A model generated the notes under the pieces. That model was given only the letters and a program-made list of their open reading frames with translations, did no database searches and was not told where the DNA came from. Below are positions 17,385 through 27,052 of a stretch of DNA of 64,000 nt, one piece after another. Both the position numbers and the translations under genes were made by a program. Position 1 is the first letter of the stretch, and each line of letters begins with the position of its first letter. The DNA is taken from the NCBI RefSeq assembly GCF_000742135.1, contig NZ_KN046818.1:3415447-3479446 (forward strand). Reading direction: 5' to 3'. Source of the stretch: Klebsiella pneumoniae. Its GTDB lineage: Bacteria > Pseudomonadota > Gammaproteobacteria > Enterobacterales > Enterobacteriaceae.

Positions 17385-18653
17385 TTAAAACACGTTAAAC
17401 GGATATTCGACGTAGAACCGCACTTCATTCCCGCTGACGTTATAGTCGCTGGCGTTGCTGGAAACGCGCAGCACCGAATAGCGGAGTCTCAATTTCAAAT
17501 CTTTCGCCATGCCGTTTTGCACCTGGTACTGCACCTGGTTGAACCATTCGTGTTCTTTACCGTTGCTGGTCTCGGCGGTTTTAATGTTATCCCCGCGAAC
17601 GTAGGCGGTGGTCCAGCTCAGGCCCGGTACGCCCAGTCCGGCAAAATCCAGGCCATAGGAGGCCTGCCAGGAACGTTCATCCTCGCCGTTAAAATCTGAC
17701 CAGTAGGAGTTAGCCAGCCAGATGGTGTTGCCGCCATCGCCAACGCCGCCCTGATTCTGATACCCGCCGTAGTGGTAGCCGGTGCTGCCGCTGCTTTGCT
17801 GGTAAGCGACCTTAAAAGTGTGAATATCCCAGATATAGCTGGCGGCCAGGCTCCAGATGCTGTTGCTGCGCCCGGTGTCATTGGCGTCGGCATATTCTTG
17901 ATCTAAGCGCGAGTTATAGCCGTTGAAGTCAACAATCAGCTGCTGGTCGGCGGCGAACGGCTGCTTGTAGTTCAGGCCGAGATACTGCTTATTCAGCACG
18001 TCTTCGACGTGCGAAGCGTAAAGCGCGCCGCTGAGCTGGTCGTTGAATTGATAGCTGGCGCCGCCAAAGGTCAGGCTCTTCAGGCCGCTATTGTGGCTGT
18101 CGTCGCTTTTGCGCTGCTGATCGGTGAGATAACCGGCGTTAATTTCCAGACCGTCGATTTCTCTTGAGGTCAGCATGGTACCGGTATAGCTCTCGTACAG
18201 CAGCCGCGAGTCATCGGCGTAGACGATGGGCAGCATCGGGCGCTGGCTGCCGTAGCTGAGGACGGTATTCGAGAAGCGCATTTTAGCGGTAGCGCCAAAT
18301 TTTGCTAAATCGGACTTCGCGCGGCCATCATCATCCTGGGCGAAAAAGTCGATACCGCCCGCGCCGCTGCGGCCGCGGCCGCCGTCGAGGCGCACGGCGT
18401 ACTGCGCAATGCCGTCAACGCCGAAGCCGACCGGCCCTTGAGTAAAGCCGGACTCAAAGGTCGCGATGATACCCTGACCCCATTCGGCTTTATCCGGCAA
18501 ACCATCGCGATAATCGCGTTTGATATAAGCGTTACGTAAAAAGAGATCCAGGTGGCTGTCTTCAATAAAGCCCTGACTGGTAGATTGTTGGCTGGCGAAA
18601 GCCGGCGCGGCGGCAATAATGCCAAGTGCGATTAATGGTAATTCTTTTTTCAC
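17385..18653 (-). CDS. OprD-family outer-membrane porin
   Basis: A 422-residue outer-membrane porin of the OprD family known mainly from Pseudomonas, where members take up basic amino acids or aromatic and carboxylic acids. The N-terminus is a signal peptide (KKELPLIALGIIAAAPAFA, cleaved before SQQ). The mature protein opens with GFIEDSHLDLFLRNAYIKRD and ends in aromatic YVEYPFNVF, as a beta-barrel should. The start is taken as GTG at 18653, because the frame upstream to 18734 spoils the signal peptide; GAGAAG lies about 8 bp ahead. It converges on the catabolic operon and is probably the substrate channel for it. Confidence 0.87.
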   Translation of the reverse strand: MKKELPLIALGIIAAAPAFASQQSTSQGFIEDSHLDLFLRNAYIKRDYRDGLPDKAEWGQGIIATFESGFTQGPVGFGVDGIAQYAVRLDGGRGRSGAGGIDFFAQDDDGRAKSDLAKFGATAKMRFSNTVLSYGSQRPMLPIVYADDSRLLYESYTGTMLTSREIDGLEINAGYLTDQQRKSDDSHNSGLKSLTFGGASYQFNDQLSGALYASHVEDVLNKQYLGLNYKQPFAADQQLIVDFNGYNSRLDQEYADANDTGRSNSIWSLAASYIWDIHTFKVAYQQSSGSTGYHYGGYQNQGGVGDGGNTIWLANSYWSDFNGEDERSWQASYGLDFAGLGVPGLSWTTAYVRGDNIKTAETSNGKEHEWFNQVQYQVQNGMAKDLKLRLRYSVLRVSSNASDYNVSGNEVRFYVEYPFNVF

Positions 18654-18996
18654 TGAGGGCACTTCTCTGTCTGTCGATATATTCAAGGGAATCGCTGCTG
18701 ACCAGATATTCTCCTGAAATAATGTCGAAAGCAATCATTGTGTGAGCAGTTATTGCAGCCGGAAACAGGTTGTATGGCGCATGAGCCGTGCGCCAGGCAG
18801 TAAGGGGTGGACTATTTATTATTCGGGTAAAGACGATTCTGGAAGCCAGATAGTGTGCGGCCTTTTAAATTTACCAAATAATATATTTCTGAATCGCCGG
18901 GCATAAAATAATTGGCTGTGATGCACTGTGATAATAATTAACGGTTTGTGCGCTTAAATTATCAATTAATGCGGCTAAATATTTTTACGGATATAT
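18654..18996. promoter_or_regulatory. Upstream region of the OprD-type porin gene
   Basis: A gap of about 340 bp holding the porin promoter. An inverted repeat TGGCGCA-N7-TGCGCCA lies at 18775-18795, a plausible regulator site. TGTGATGCACTGTGAT near 18917 has one good half of a CRP site only. The GTTTCAT-NN-ATGAAAC palindrome of the main operon is not present. The right end is AT-rich. No gene is seen. Confidence 0.4.
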
Positions 18997-19022
18997 AAAA
19001 AAGGGAGGCAATAATGCCTCCC
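18997..19022 (-). terminator. Intrinsic terminator of loiP
   Basis: Read on the minus strand, GGGAGGCA-TTA-TGCCTCCC is followed by six T, 9 bp after the loiP stop codon. It separates loiP from the porin promoter region. Confidence 0.9.
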
Positions 19023-19030
19023 GCTGTCGC

Positions 19031-19789
19031 TTATTTAATGCCGTCGGCCTTCATGCGATCGCGAATATGCTGCGCGCGGGCTTCCGATGCCGGGTGATCG
19101 TCAAACATGGAGCTCTGACGACCGGCTTCCAGCTTGGCCAGTTTCTCGAAGCTGGTGGCCAGTCCCGACGGATTGATACCGCGCTTACGCAGCAGGTCGT
19201 AAGAGTAGTCATCCGCTTCCGATTCCTGACGCTGGGAGAACTGCGAGTTCACCAGTTTTTCGCCCAGATCGCCCAACTGAGACTGCGACAGGCTACCGAC
19301 GATACCGCCCGCGGAGGCCGCCGCCGCACGCACAGCGTTGGTACCCAGGGCGACCTGCATGCCTTTCTTCACGTGGCCCAGCGCGACGTGGCCCATTTCG
19401 TGGCCGATCACCGCCTCGACTTCATTATCGTTCATCAGATCCATCAGCCCGCTGTAGACGCGGATGCAGCCGTTGGCCATGGCGAAGGCGTTGACATCCT
19501 TGGTCTCATAGACCTTGTAGTTCACGGGCTGACCATTGATGTTATCGCCCAGCGCAGCCGCGATTTTGTTCAGCCGCTGGCTGTATTCACTGTTGGCCGG
19601 GGCGATTTTCGCTTTGGCGTCCATCTCTTTACAGGCCTGGTCGCTTAAGGTTTTCACCTGCGCGTCGCTGAGAGAGTATGCCTGGAAGGCTTCGGCGCCT
19701 GAGCTGAGCAGACCGTTGGAGTCCATGTTCTGACATCCGGTGAGGGTTGCTGCGATCCCAAGAGCAAGTACGGTTGAGCGAATTTTCAT
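19031..19789 (-). CDS. loiP: M48-family metalloprotease lipoprotein LoiP
   Basis: An outer-membrane-linked zinc metalloprotease (YggG/LoiP), 252 residues from the start used here. It has a lipoprotein signal peptide with lipobox LTGC (Cys near residue 19) and the M48 zinc motif HEMGH (VIGHEMGHVALGH), with a downstream glutamate in QESEADDYSYDLL. The ATG at 19789 is preferred over 19804 because it gives a normal lipoprotein leader (MKIRSTVLALG). In K-12 loiP lies next to speB; here the catabolic island separates them. It is divergent from tktA. Confidence 0.95.
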   Translation of the reverse strand: MKIRSTVLALGIAATLTGCQNMDSNGLLSSGAEAFQAYSLSDAQVKTLSDQACKEMDAKAKIAPANSEYSQRLNKIAAALGDNINGQPVNYKVYETKDVNAFAMANGCIRVYSGLMDLMNDNEVEAVIGHEMGHVALGHVKKGMQVALGTNAVRAAAASAGGIVGSLSQSQLGDLGEKLVNSQFSQRQESEADDYSYDLLRKRGINPSGLATSFEKLAKLEAGRQSSMFDDHPASEARAQHIRDRMKADGIK

Positions 19790-20067
19790 TTTTATCTTCC
19801 ACAATCTTATGGTTGTTTATCCGAAAATACGGCGACGGCAGGGAACCGTATTCTGCGTAAATTATAAAGAGTATCGCAGGATGCGGGCGAGCGGATTCCA
19901 GCGTAGCACAACCTGTTCCAGAGATTTCTTAAAGGGCAAAAGGATGCTCCATGTACATGACTTGTCGCTTGGGTTACATTGTTCACACTTTTTTCCGGCG
20001 TAGCCCAAAACGCGCTCTCGTCAAGTCGTTAAGGGCATGGCCTTCAACAGTCCGAACTGGAGTCAAA

Positions 20068-22059
20068 ATGTCCTCACGTAAAGAGCTTGCTAACGCTATT
20101 CGTGCGCTGAGCATGGACGCTGTACAGAAAGCCAAATCCGGCCACCCGGGGGCCCCGATGGGTATGGCTGACATTGCCGAAGTGCTGTGGCGTGATTTCC
20201 TGAACCATAACCCGAACAATCCGGCCTGGGCTGACCGTGACCGTTTTGTGTTGTCAAATGGCCATGGTTCGATGCTGATTTACAGCCTGCTGCACCTCAC
20301 TGGCTACGATCTGCCGATTGAAGAGCTGAAAAACTTCCGCCAGCTGCACTCCAAAACCCCGGGTCACCCGGAAGTCGGCTACACCGCAGGCGTGGAAACC
20401 ACCACCGGTCCGCTGGGCCAGGGTATCGCTAACGCGGTCGGGATGGCTATCGCCGAGAAAACCCTGGCGGCGCAGTTCAACCGTCCGGGACACGATATCG
20501 TCGACCACTACACCTACGCCTTCATGGGCGACGGCTGCATGATGGAAGGCATTTCTCACGAAGTGTGCTCCCTTGCCGGTACCCTGAAACTGGGTAAACT
20601 GGTGGCGTTCTATGATGACAACGGCATCTCCATCGACGGCCACGTTGAAGGCTGGTTCACCGACGACACCGCGAAACGCTTTGAAGCCTACGGCTGGCAC
20701 GTGGTGCGCGGCGTGGACGGTCACGACGCTGACGCCATCAAACGCGCGGTAGAAGAAGCGCGGGCGGTCACCGACAAACCGTCCCTGCTGATGTGCAAAA
20801 CCATCATCGGTTTCGGTTCGCCGAACAAAGCCGGTACCCACGACTCCCACGGCGCGCCGCTGGGCGACGCCGAAATCGCCCTGACCCGCGAAGCGCTGGG
20901 CTGGAAACACGCGCCGTTTGACATCCCGTCTGACATCTATGCCCAGTGGGATGCCAAAGAAGCCGGCCAGGCGAAAGAAGCGGCGTGGAATGAGAAGTTC
21001 GCTGCCTACGCCAAAGCCTTCCCGCAGGAAGCAGCCGAATTCACCCGCCGTATGAAAGGCGAAATGCCGTCTGACTTCGACGCGAAAGCTAACGAGTTCA
21101 TCGCGAAGCTGCAGGCCAACCCGGCGAAAATCGCCAGCCGTAAAGCCTCGCAGAACGCCATCGAAGCTTTCGGCCCGCTGCTGCCGGAATTCCTCGGCGG
21201 CTCCGCAGATCTCGCGCCGTCCAACCTGACCCTGTGGTCTGGCTCTAAGCCGATCAACGAAGACGCTGCCGGGAACTACATCCACTACGGCGTGCGCGAG
21301 TTCGGTATGACCGCTATCGCCAACGGTATCGCGCTGCACGGCGGCTTCCTGCCGTACACCTCCACCTTCCTGATGTTCGTGGAATACGCGCGTAACGCGG
21401 TACGTATGGCCGCGCTGATGAAACAGCGTCAGGTGATGGTCTACACCCACGACTCCATCGGTCTGGGCGAAGACGGCCCGACTCACCAGCCGGTAGAGCA
21501 GGTGGCTTCCCTGCGCGTGACCCCGAACATGTCCACCTGGCGTCCGTGTGACCAGGTGGAATCCGCGATTGCGTGGAAATATGGCGTGGAGCGTCAGGAC
21601 GGCCCGACCGCGCTGATCCTCTCCCGTCAGAACCTGGCGCAGCAGGAGCGTACCGCAGAGCAGCTGGCGAACGTGGCCCGCGGCGGTTATGTGCTGAAAG
21701 ATTGCGCCGGCCAGCCGGAGCTGATCTTCATCGCCACCGGTTCAGAAGTGGAGCTGGCGGTTGCCGCATGGGACAAACTGACTGCCGAAGGCGTGAAGGC
21801 GCGCGTGGTTTCCATGCCGTCCACCGACGCGTTCGACAAGCAGGATGCGGCTTATCGCGAATCCGTACTGCCGAAAGACGTGACCGCGCGCGTTGCCGTG
21901 GAAGCGGGTATCGCTGACTACTGGTTCAAATACGTTGGCCTGAACGGCGCTATCGTTGGCATGACCACCTTCGGTGAGTCTGCGCCGGCTGAGCAGCTGT
22001 TCGAGGAGTTCGGCTTCACCGTTGATAACGTGGTCGCTAAAGCGAAAGCGCTGCTGTAA
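20068..22059 (+). CDS. tktA: Transketolase A
   Basis: ThDP-dependent transketolase of the pentose phosphate pathway, 663 residues, the same as E. coli TktA. Visible features are [12 protein letters not shown] near the N-terminus, the ThDP motif beginning [13 protein letters not shown], the PYR-domain glutamate in [11 protein letters not shown] and the phosphate-binding TGSEVELA near the C-terminus. The start at 20068 ([10 protein letters not shown]) matches the family; the frame extends upstream to 19951 without homology. Codon use is strongly biased, as expected for a highly expressed gene. Confidence 0.98.
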   Translation: MSSRKELANAIRALSMDAVQKAKSGHPGAPMGMADIAEVLWRDFLNHNPNNPAWADRDRFVLSNGHGSMLIYSLLHLTGYDLPIEELKNFRQLHSKTPGHPEVGYTAGVETTTGPLGQGIANAVGMAIAEKTLAAQFNRPGHDIVDHYTYAFMGDGCMMEGISHEVCSLAGTLKLGKLVAFYDDNGISIDGHVEGWFTDDTAKRFEAYGWHVVRGVDGHDADAIKRAVEEARAVTDKPSLLMCKTIIGFGSPNKAGTHDSHGAPLGDAEIALTREALGWKHAPFDIPSDIYAQWDAKEAGQAKEAAWNEKFAAYAKAFPQEAAEFTRRMKGEMPSDFDAKANEFIAKLQANPAKIASRKASQNAIEAFGPLLPEFLGGSADLAPSNLTLWSGSKPINEDAAGNYIHYGVREFGMTAIANGIALHGGFLPYTSTFLMFVEYARNAVRMAALMKQRQVMVYTHDSIGLGEDGPTHQPVEQVASLRVTPNMSTWRPCDQVESAIAWKYGVERQDGPTALILSRQNLAQQERTAEQLANVARGGYVLKDCAGQPELIFIATGSEVELAVAAWDKLTAEGVKARVVSMPSTDAFDKQDAAYRESVLPKDVTARVAVEAGIADYWFKYVGLNGAIVGMTTFGESAPAEQLFEEFGFTVDNVVAKAKALL

Positions 22060-22094
22060 TCGCTGGTACGGTGCGGGCTGATGCCCTCACCCCA

Positions 22095-22116
22095 ACCCTC
22101 TCCCACAGGAGAGGGT
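22095..22116. repeat. CCCTCTCCC-type intergenic hairpin
   Basis: ACCCTCTCC pairs with GGAGAGGGT around a 4-base loop. It is a close copy of the hairpin at 17268-17292, including the flanking CACCCCA. It lies just before the tktA terminator. Confidence 0.6.
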
Positions 22117-22126
22117 GCAAACACCA

Positions 22127-22160
22127 AAAACGGTAACCCCTGGGTTACCGTTTTGCTTTT
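22127..22160 (+). terminator. Intrinsic terminator of tktA
   Basis: A 13-bp perfect stem (AAAACGGTAACCC with GGGTTACCGTTTT) and a 2-base loop precede TTTTGCTTTT. Confidence 0.9.
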
Positions 22161-22234
22161 ATCTCGCCACCCGGCTTTTTTGTATCTGCTATTCCTGAAC
22201 CATGTAATACGGTTGTAAATTATTCCAGCAAAAA

Positions 22235-22250
22235 TGTGATGTGAGTCATA
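22235..22250 (+). promoter_or_regulatory. CRP-like site upstream of epd
   Basis: TGTGATGTGAGTCATA fits TGTGA-N6-TCACA with one mismatch. The distal epd promoter of E. coli is known to be CRP dependent. The site lies 195 bp before the epd start. Confidence 0.6.
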
Positions 22251-22444
22251 TAGCTGGTTTATTGCGCTGGACAAACATTCCTTTTATTCCTCATTTCGCT
22301 TATTCTAGCTGAAGCGTTTCAGTCGTTTAAATGTTCGACAATTAATCAATCAGTCGCAGTTTGCAGCTGGTAAGGTTCCCCTCAGAGCGTTGCTGGATTA
22401 CTCTGTCAGCCACCTCATAACAGGGACAGCCTTGCAGGAGATCT

Positions 22445-23473
22445 ATGACCATTCGCATCGCGATTAATGGCTTCGGTCGCATTGGACGCAACGTGGTTCG
22501 TGCTCTATATGAATCCGGGCGTCGTGCGGAAATCACCGTGGTGGCAATCAATGAGCTGGCGGATGCCGCGGGCATCGCGCATTTATTGAAATATGACACC
22601 AGCCATGGCCGTTTCGCCTGGGATGTCCGTCAGGAGCGCGAGCAGCTGTTTGTTGGCGACGATGCCATCCGTCTGCTGCATGAGCCGACCATTGCGGCGC
22701 TGCCCTGGCGCGAACTGGCGGTGGACGTCGTGCTTGACTGTACCGGGGTATACGGGAGTCGTGAACACGGTGAAGCCCATCTTCAGGCGGGGGCGAAAAA
22801 AGTGCTCTTTTCCCACCCCGGCGGCAACGACCTCGACGCGACGGTGGTGTACGGCGTAAATCAGGATGAACTTCGCGCCGGGCATCGCATTGTCTCCAAC
22901 GCCTCCTGCACCACCAACTGCATTATTCCGATCATTAAACTGCTCGATGACGCCTATGGCATTGAGTCCGGCACCGTCACCACCATTCACTCGGCGATGC
23001 ATGACCAGCAGGTGATTGACGCTTATCATCCGGATCTGCGGCGTACCCGCGCGGCCAGCCAGTCGATCATTCCGGTGGATACCAAACTGGCGGCAGGGAT
23101 CACCCGTATTTTTCCGCAATTTAACGACCGTTTTGAAGCGATTGCCGTGCGGGTGCCGACGATTAACGTGACGGCAATTGACCTGAGCGTGACGGTGAAA
23201 AAACCGGTAAAAGCATGTGAAGTCAACCAGTTGCTGCAAAAAGCAGCACAAGGTGCATTTCATGGTATAGTTGACTATACGGAATTACCGTTGGTCTCGA
23301 CAGATTTTAACCACGATCCGCACAGCGCCATCGTCGATGGTACGCAAACCCGGGTCAGTGGCGCGCATCTGATCAAAACGCTGGTCTGGTGCGATAACGA
23401 ATGGGGCTTTGCTAACCGAATGCTCGACACGACGTTAGCGATGGCGGCTATTGGTTTCAGGTTCGACGCGTAA
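22445..23473 (+). CDS. epd: D-erythrose-4-phosphate dehydrogenase
   Basis: NAD-dependent oxidation of erythrose-4-phosphate to 4-phosphoerythronate, the first step of pyridoxal phosphate synthesis. The 342 residues are GAPDH-like, with the Rossmann start [15 protein letters not shown], the catalytic cysteine in [12 protein letters not shown] and the phosphate-site signature [13 protein letters not shown], which differs from true GAPDH. It is the first gene of the epd-pgk-fbaA operon; AGGAGATCT precedes the ATG. Confidence 0.96.
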   Translation: MTIRIAINGFGRIGRNVVRALYESGRRAEITVVAINELADAAGIAHLLKYDTSHGRFAWDVRQEREQLFVGDDAIRLLHEPTIAALPWRELAVDVVLDCTGVYGSREHGEAHLQAGAKKVLFSHPGGNDLDATVVYGVNQDELRAGHRIVSNASCTTNCIIPIIKLLDDAYGIESGTVTTIHSAMHDQQVIDAYHPDLRRTRAASQSIIPVDTKLAAGITRIFPQFNDRFEAIAVRVPTINVTAIDLSVTVKKPVKACEVNQLLQKAAQGAFHGIVDYTELPLVSTDFNHDPHSAIVDGTQTRVSGAHLIKTLVWCDNEWGFANRMLDTTLAMAAIGFRFDA

Positions 23474-23512
23474 ACGTCGACAAAACTTTATGAATCAACG
23501 AGAGGATTCACC

Positions 23513-24676
23513 ATGTCTGTAATTAAGATGACCGATCTGGATCTGGCTGGTAAACGCGTTTTTATCCGTGCGGATCTGAACGTACCAGTTAAAGACGGGA
23601 AAGTAACCAGCGACGCACGTATCCGTGCATCTCTGCCGACCATTGAACTGGCGCTGAAGCAGGGCGCGAAAGTCATGGTTACTTCTCACCTGGGTCGTCC
23701 GACCGAAGGCGAGTACAACGAAGAATTCTCTCTGCTGCCGGTTGTTAATTACCTGAAAGACAAACTGTCCAACCCGGTACGCCTGGTTAAAGACTACCTG
23801 GACGGCGTGGAAGTGGCTGCCGGTGAACTGGTGGTGCTGGAAAACGTTCGCTTCAACAAAGGCGAGAAAAAAGACGACGAAGAACTGTCTAAGAAATACG
23901 CTGCGCTGTGCGACGTGTTCGTGATGGACGCTTTCGGTACTGCGCACCGCGCGCAGGCTTCCACCCACGGCATCGGCAAATTTGCTGACGTGGCGTGCGC
24001 AGGCCCGCTGCTGGCCGCTGAACTGGACGCGCTGGGTAAAGCGCTGAAAGAGCCAGCTCGTCCGATGGTCGCTATCGTTGGTGGTTCTAAAGTGTCCACC
24101 AAACTGACCGTTCTGGATTCCCTGTCTAAAATCGCTGACCAGCTGATCGTGGGCGGCGGTATCGCTAACACCTTCGTTGCCGCTCAGGGCCACAACGTCG
24201 GTAAATCCCTGTACGAAGCAGATCTGGTTGATGAAGCCAAGCGCCTGCTGGGCACCTGCGATATCCCGGTTCCGACCGACGTTCGCGTAGCGACCGAGTT
24301 CTCCGAAACCGCAACGGCAACCCTGAAGTCTGTTAACGACATCAAAGATGACGAGCAGATTCTGGACCTTGGCGACGTTTCCGCACAGAAACTGGCTGAA
24401 ATCCTGAAGAACGCCAAAACCATCCTGTGGAACGGCCCGGTTGGCGTATTCGAATTCCCTAACTTCCGTAAAGGGACTGAAATCGTGGCTAACGCTATCG
24501 CGGACAGCGAAGGTTTCTCCATCGCCGGCGGCGGTGACACCCTGGCAGCGATCGACCTGTTCGGCATCGCTGACAAAATTTCCTACATCTCCACTGGCGG
24601 CGGCGCATTCCTTGAATTCGTCGAAGGCAAAGTCCTGCCGGCAGTAGCGATGCTCGAAGAGCGCGCTAAGCAGTAA
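23513..24676 (+). CDS. pgk: Phosphoglycerate kinase
   Basis: Interconverts 1,3-bisphosphoglycerate and 3-phosphoglycerate with ATP formation in glycolysis. The 387 residues match the E. coli length. Signatures: [14 protein letters not shown] (substrate basic patch) near the N-terminus, [11 protein letters not shown], and the nucleotide loop [13 protein letters not shown] with [11 protein letters not shown] at the C-terminus. It starts 39 bp after epd with GAGAGGATTCACC as ribosome site. Codon use is strongly biased, typical of a highly expressed gene. Confidence 0.98.
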   Translation: MSVIKMTDLDLAGKRVFIRADLNVPVKDGKVTSDARIRASLPTIELALKQGAKVMVTSHLGRPTEGEYNEEFSLLPVVNYLKDKLSNPVRLVKDYLDGVEVAAGELVVLENVRFNKGEKKDDEELSKKYAALCDVFVMDAFGTAHRAQASTHGIGKFADVACAGPLLAAELDALGKALKEPARPMVAIVGGSKVSTKLTVLDSLSKIADQLIVGGGIANTFVAAQGHNVGKSLYEADLVDEAKRLLGTCDIPVPTDVRVATEFSETATATLKSVNDIKDDEQILDLGDVSAQKLAEILKNAKTILWNGPVGVFEFPNFRKGTEIVANAIADSEGFSIAGGGDTLAAIDLFGIADKISYISTGGGAFLEFVEGKVLPAVAMLEERAKQ

Positions 24677-24683
24677 TTCAGTT

Positions 24684-24708
24684 CAGGCGGGGAAACCCGC
24701 CTGTTTTT
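24684..24708 (+). terminator. Intrinsic terminator after pgk
   Basis: CAGGCGGG pairs with CCCGCCTG around GAAA, followed by five T. As in other enterics it probably attenuates rather than fully blocks transcription into fbaA. Confidence 0.85.
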
Positions 24709-24773
24709 CAGCGCGCTTAAGGGCTCGCGAACCTTCTTCAACGGTCGAAGATACAGATACAGGACTAAGTAAC

Positions 24774-25853
24774 ATGTCTAAAATTTTTGATTTCGTAAAA
24801 CCGGGCGTCATCACTGGCGACGACGTTCAGAAAGTGTTCCAGGTAGCGAAAGAAAACAACTTTGCACTGCCGGCGGTAAACTGCGTAGGTACTGATTCCA
24901 TCAACGCCGTTCTGGAAGCTGCAGCGAAAGTTCGCTCTCCGGTTATCGTTCAGTTCTCTAACGGCGGCGCAGCGTTCATCGCAGGTAAAGGCGTGAAAAC
25001 TGACGTTCCTCAGGGTGCTGCTATCCTCGGCGCTATCTCTGGCGCCCACCACGTGCACCAGATGGCTGAACACTACGGCGTGCCGGTTATCCTGCACACT
25101 GACCACTGCGCGAAGAAACTGCTGCCGTGGATCGACGGCCTGCTGGACGCCGGTGAAAAACACTTCGCCGCTACTGGCAAACCGCTGTTCTCTTCCCACA
25201 TGATCGACCTGTCTGAAGAGTCCCTGCACGAAAACATCGAGATCTGCTCTAAGTACCTGGCGCGCATGGCCAAAATGGGCATGACCCTGGAAATCGAACT
25301 GGGCTGCACCGGCGGTGAAGAAGACGGCGTGGATAACAGCCACATGGACGCTTCCGCCCTGTACACCCAGCCGGAAGACGTGGATTACGCCTACACCGAG
25401 CTGAGCAAAATCAGCCCGCGTTTCACCATCGCCGCTTCCTTCGGTAACGTACACGGCGTGTACAAACCAGGTAACGTAGTTCTGACCCCGACCATCCTGC
25501 GCGACTCTCAGGAATATGTTTCCAAGAAACACAACCTGCCGCACAACAGCCTGAACTTCGTGTTCCACGGCGGTTCCGGTTCTTCCGCTCAGGAAATCAA
25601 AGACTCCGTCAGCTACGGCGTGGTGAAAATGAACATTGATACCGACACCCAATGGGCAACCTGGGACGGTATCCTGCAGTATTACAAAGCGAACGAAGCT
25701 TACCTGCAGGGCCAGCTGGGCAACCCGAAAGGCGAAGACCAGCCGAACAAGAAATACTACGACCCGCGCGTATGGCTGCGTGCTGCCCAGACTTCCATGG
25801 TGACTCGTCTGGAGCAGGCATTTAAAGAGCTGAACGCGATCGACGTTCTGTAA
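24774..25853 (+). CDS. fbaA: Class II fructose-bisphosphate aldolase
   Basis: Zinc-dependent aldolase cleaving fructose-1,6-bisphosphate in glycolysis. The 359 residues equal E. coli FbaA. The zinc ligands and catalytic region are visible as VILHTDHCAKKLLPW (Asp/His), ELGCTGGEEDGVDN, FGNVHGVYKPGNV (His) and VFHGGSGSS (His). It is the third gene of the epd-pgk-fbaA group, with high-expression codon use. Confidence 0.98.
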   Translation: MSKIFDFVKPGVITGDDVQKVFQVAKENNFALPAVNCVGTDSINAVLEAAAKVRSPVIVQFSNGGAAFIAGKGVKTDVPQGAAILGAISGAHHVHQMAEHYGVPVILHTDHCAKKLLPWIDGLLDAGEKHFAATGKPLFSSHMIDLSEESLHENIEICSKYLARMAKMGMTLEIELGCTGGEEDGVDNSHMDASALYTQPEDVDYAYTELSKISPRFTIAASFGNVHGVYKPGNVVLTPTILRDSQEYVSKKHNLPHNSLNFVFHGGSGSSAQEIKDSVSYGVVKMNIDTDTQWATWDGILQYYKANEAYLQGQLGNPKGEDQPNKKYYDPRVWLRAAQTSMVTRLEQAFKELNAIDVL

Positions 25854-25875
25854 GAAAAATCTGTTTCTTACCCGG

Positions 25876-25901
25876 AAGCCCGCAGCAATGCGGGCTTTTT
25901 T
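25876..25901 (+). terminator. Intrinsic terminator of fbaA
   Basis: AAGCCCGC pairs with GCGGGCTT around AGCAAT, and a T-run follows. Confidence 0.92.
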
Positions 25902-26043
25902 ATTATCTTAACAACAGGATAGCGTGGCAGAAAACTGTGATCCATTTGGCAAAACGTGCACTTATTGTTTACCCTATAACCTGACTGCCCTGTCGCAGGC
26001 TGAGTTATTTACTTCCCCCCAGGGGATTCATAAGGAATGTTAA

Positions 26044-26901
26044 ATGGAAGATTTGAACGTTGTCGATAGCATCAACCACGCCGGGACGTGGCTGGCACGC
26101 AACCAGGAGCTGCTGCTGAGCTATGCCGTCAACATCGTCGCGGCTATCGCTATCCTGATCGTCGGGATGATCGTGGCGCGCGTCGTCTCTAATACCGTCA
26201 ACCGCCTGATGCTGGCGCGTAAAATTGACGCTACCGTGGCCGATTTTCTCTCTGCGCTGGTGCGCTATGCGGTTATCGCCTTTACGCTGATTGCCGCCCT
26301 GGGGCGGGTAGGCGTGCAGACCGCCTCGGTGATTGCGGTGCTGGGTGCTGCCGGTTTGGCGGTGGGTTTAGCGCTGCAGGGATCGCTGTCGAACCTTGCC
26401 GCAGGCGTACTGCTGGTGATGTTCCGCCCGTTCCGCGCTGGCGAGTATGTCGACCTTGGCGGCGTGGCAGGTACGGTGTTGAACGTGCAGATTTTCTCCA
26501 CCACCCTGCGTACCGCGGACGGTAAAGTAGTGGTGGTCCCGAACGGGAAAATCATCGCCGGCAATATCATTAACTTCTCCCGGGAGCCTGCGCGTCGCAA
26601 TGAGTTTATTATCGGCGTCGCTTACGATGCTGATATCGACAAGGTAAAGCAGCTGCTGACCTCGATTATCGAATCTGACGATCGAATTCTGCGCGATCGG
26701 GAAATGACCGTTCGTCTGAACGAACTCGGCGCCTCGTCGGTGAACTTCGTGGTGCGCGTGTGGAGCAAAAGCAGCGATCTGCAAAACGTCTACTGGGATA
26801 TCCTCGAGCGTATCAAGCGTGAATTTGACGCCAACGGCATCAGCTTCCCTTACCCGCAGATGGATGTTCATGTGGTGCGCCTGCCGGAAAAAGCAGAGTA
26901 A
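26044..26901 (+). CDS. mscS: Small-conductance mechanosensitive channel
   Basis: A homoheptameric inner-membrane channel that opens under membrane tension in hypo-osmotic shock. The 285 residues are close to the 286 of E. coli MscS. Three N-terminal helices are visible. The pore helix TM3 is the Gly/Ala-rich [21 protein letters not shown], with the beta-domain entry [14 protein letters not shown] right after. The cytoplasmic vestibule ends in [23 protein letters not shown] precedes the ATG. Confidence 0.97.
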   Translation: MEDLNVVDSINHAGTWLARNQELLLSYAVNIVAAIAILIVGMIVARVVSNTVNRLMLARKIDATVADFLSALVRYAVIAFTLIAALGRVGVQTASVIAVLGAAGLAVGLALQGSLSNLAAGVLLVMFRPFRAGEYVDLGGVAGTVLNVQIFSTTLRTADGKVVVVPNGKIIAGNIINFSREPARRNEFIIGVAYDADIDKVKQLLTSIIESDDRILRDREMTVRLNELGASSVNFVVRVWSKSSDLQNVYWDILERIKREFDANGISFPYPQMDVHVVRLPEKAE

Positions 26902-26919
26902 AGCGCCTCTCAATAACTC

Positions 26920-26944
26920 AGGCCGGCCATGCCGGCCTTTTTCA
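26920..26944 (+). terminator. Intrinsic terminator of mscS
   Basis: AGGCCGGC-CAT-GCCGGCCT is followed by a run of T. Confidence 0.9.
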
Positions 26945-27052
26945 ATAGCTCATCATTAGTAGTTCTAATTAATGATTAATTCTTTCAATTTCCGCTAATA
27001 ATTCATTCGCGCTATAGTCAGCGCCACTCTCGAACTCAGCGGATAAATCCTT

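Larger units (their letters stand above)
22060..22444 (+). other. tktA-epd intergenic region
   Basis: The 385 bp hold, in order, a CCCTCTCCC-type hairpin (22095-22116), the tktA terminator (22127-22160), a CRP-like site (22235-22250) and the epd promoter region. K-12 carries several other genes between tktA and epd, and they are absent here. Confidence 0.7.

Noticed and set aside
2762-18653. Integrative element carrying the catabolic genes
   Set aside because: No integrase, transposase, tRNA or direct-repeat boundary is visible; only an ERIC-like repeat lies at one edge, so a mobile-element call is not supported.
18917-18932. CRP site upstream of the porin (TGTGATGCACTGTGAT)
   Set aside because: Only the left half matches; the right half does not fit TCACA.
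20254-21486. Long open frame antisense to tktA (410 codons)
   Set aside because: A shadow of a highly biased coding region on the other strand. No family resemblance; composition mirrors the sense codons.
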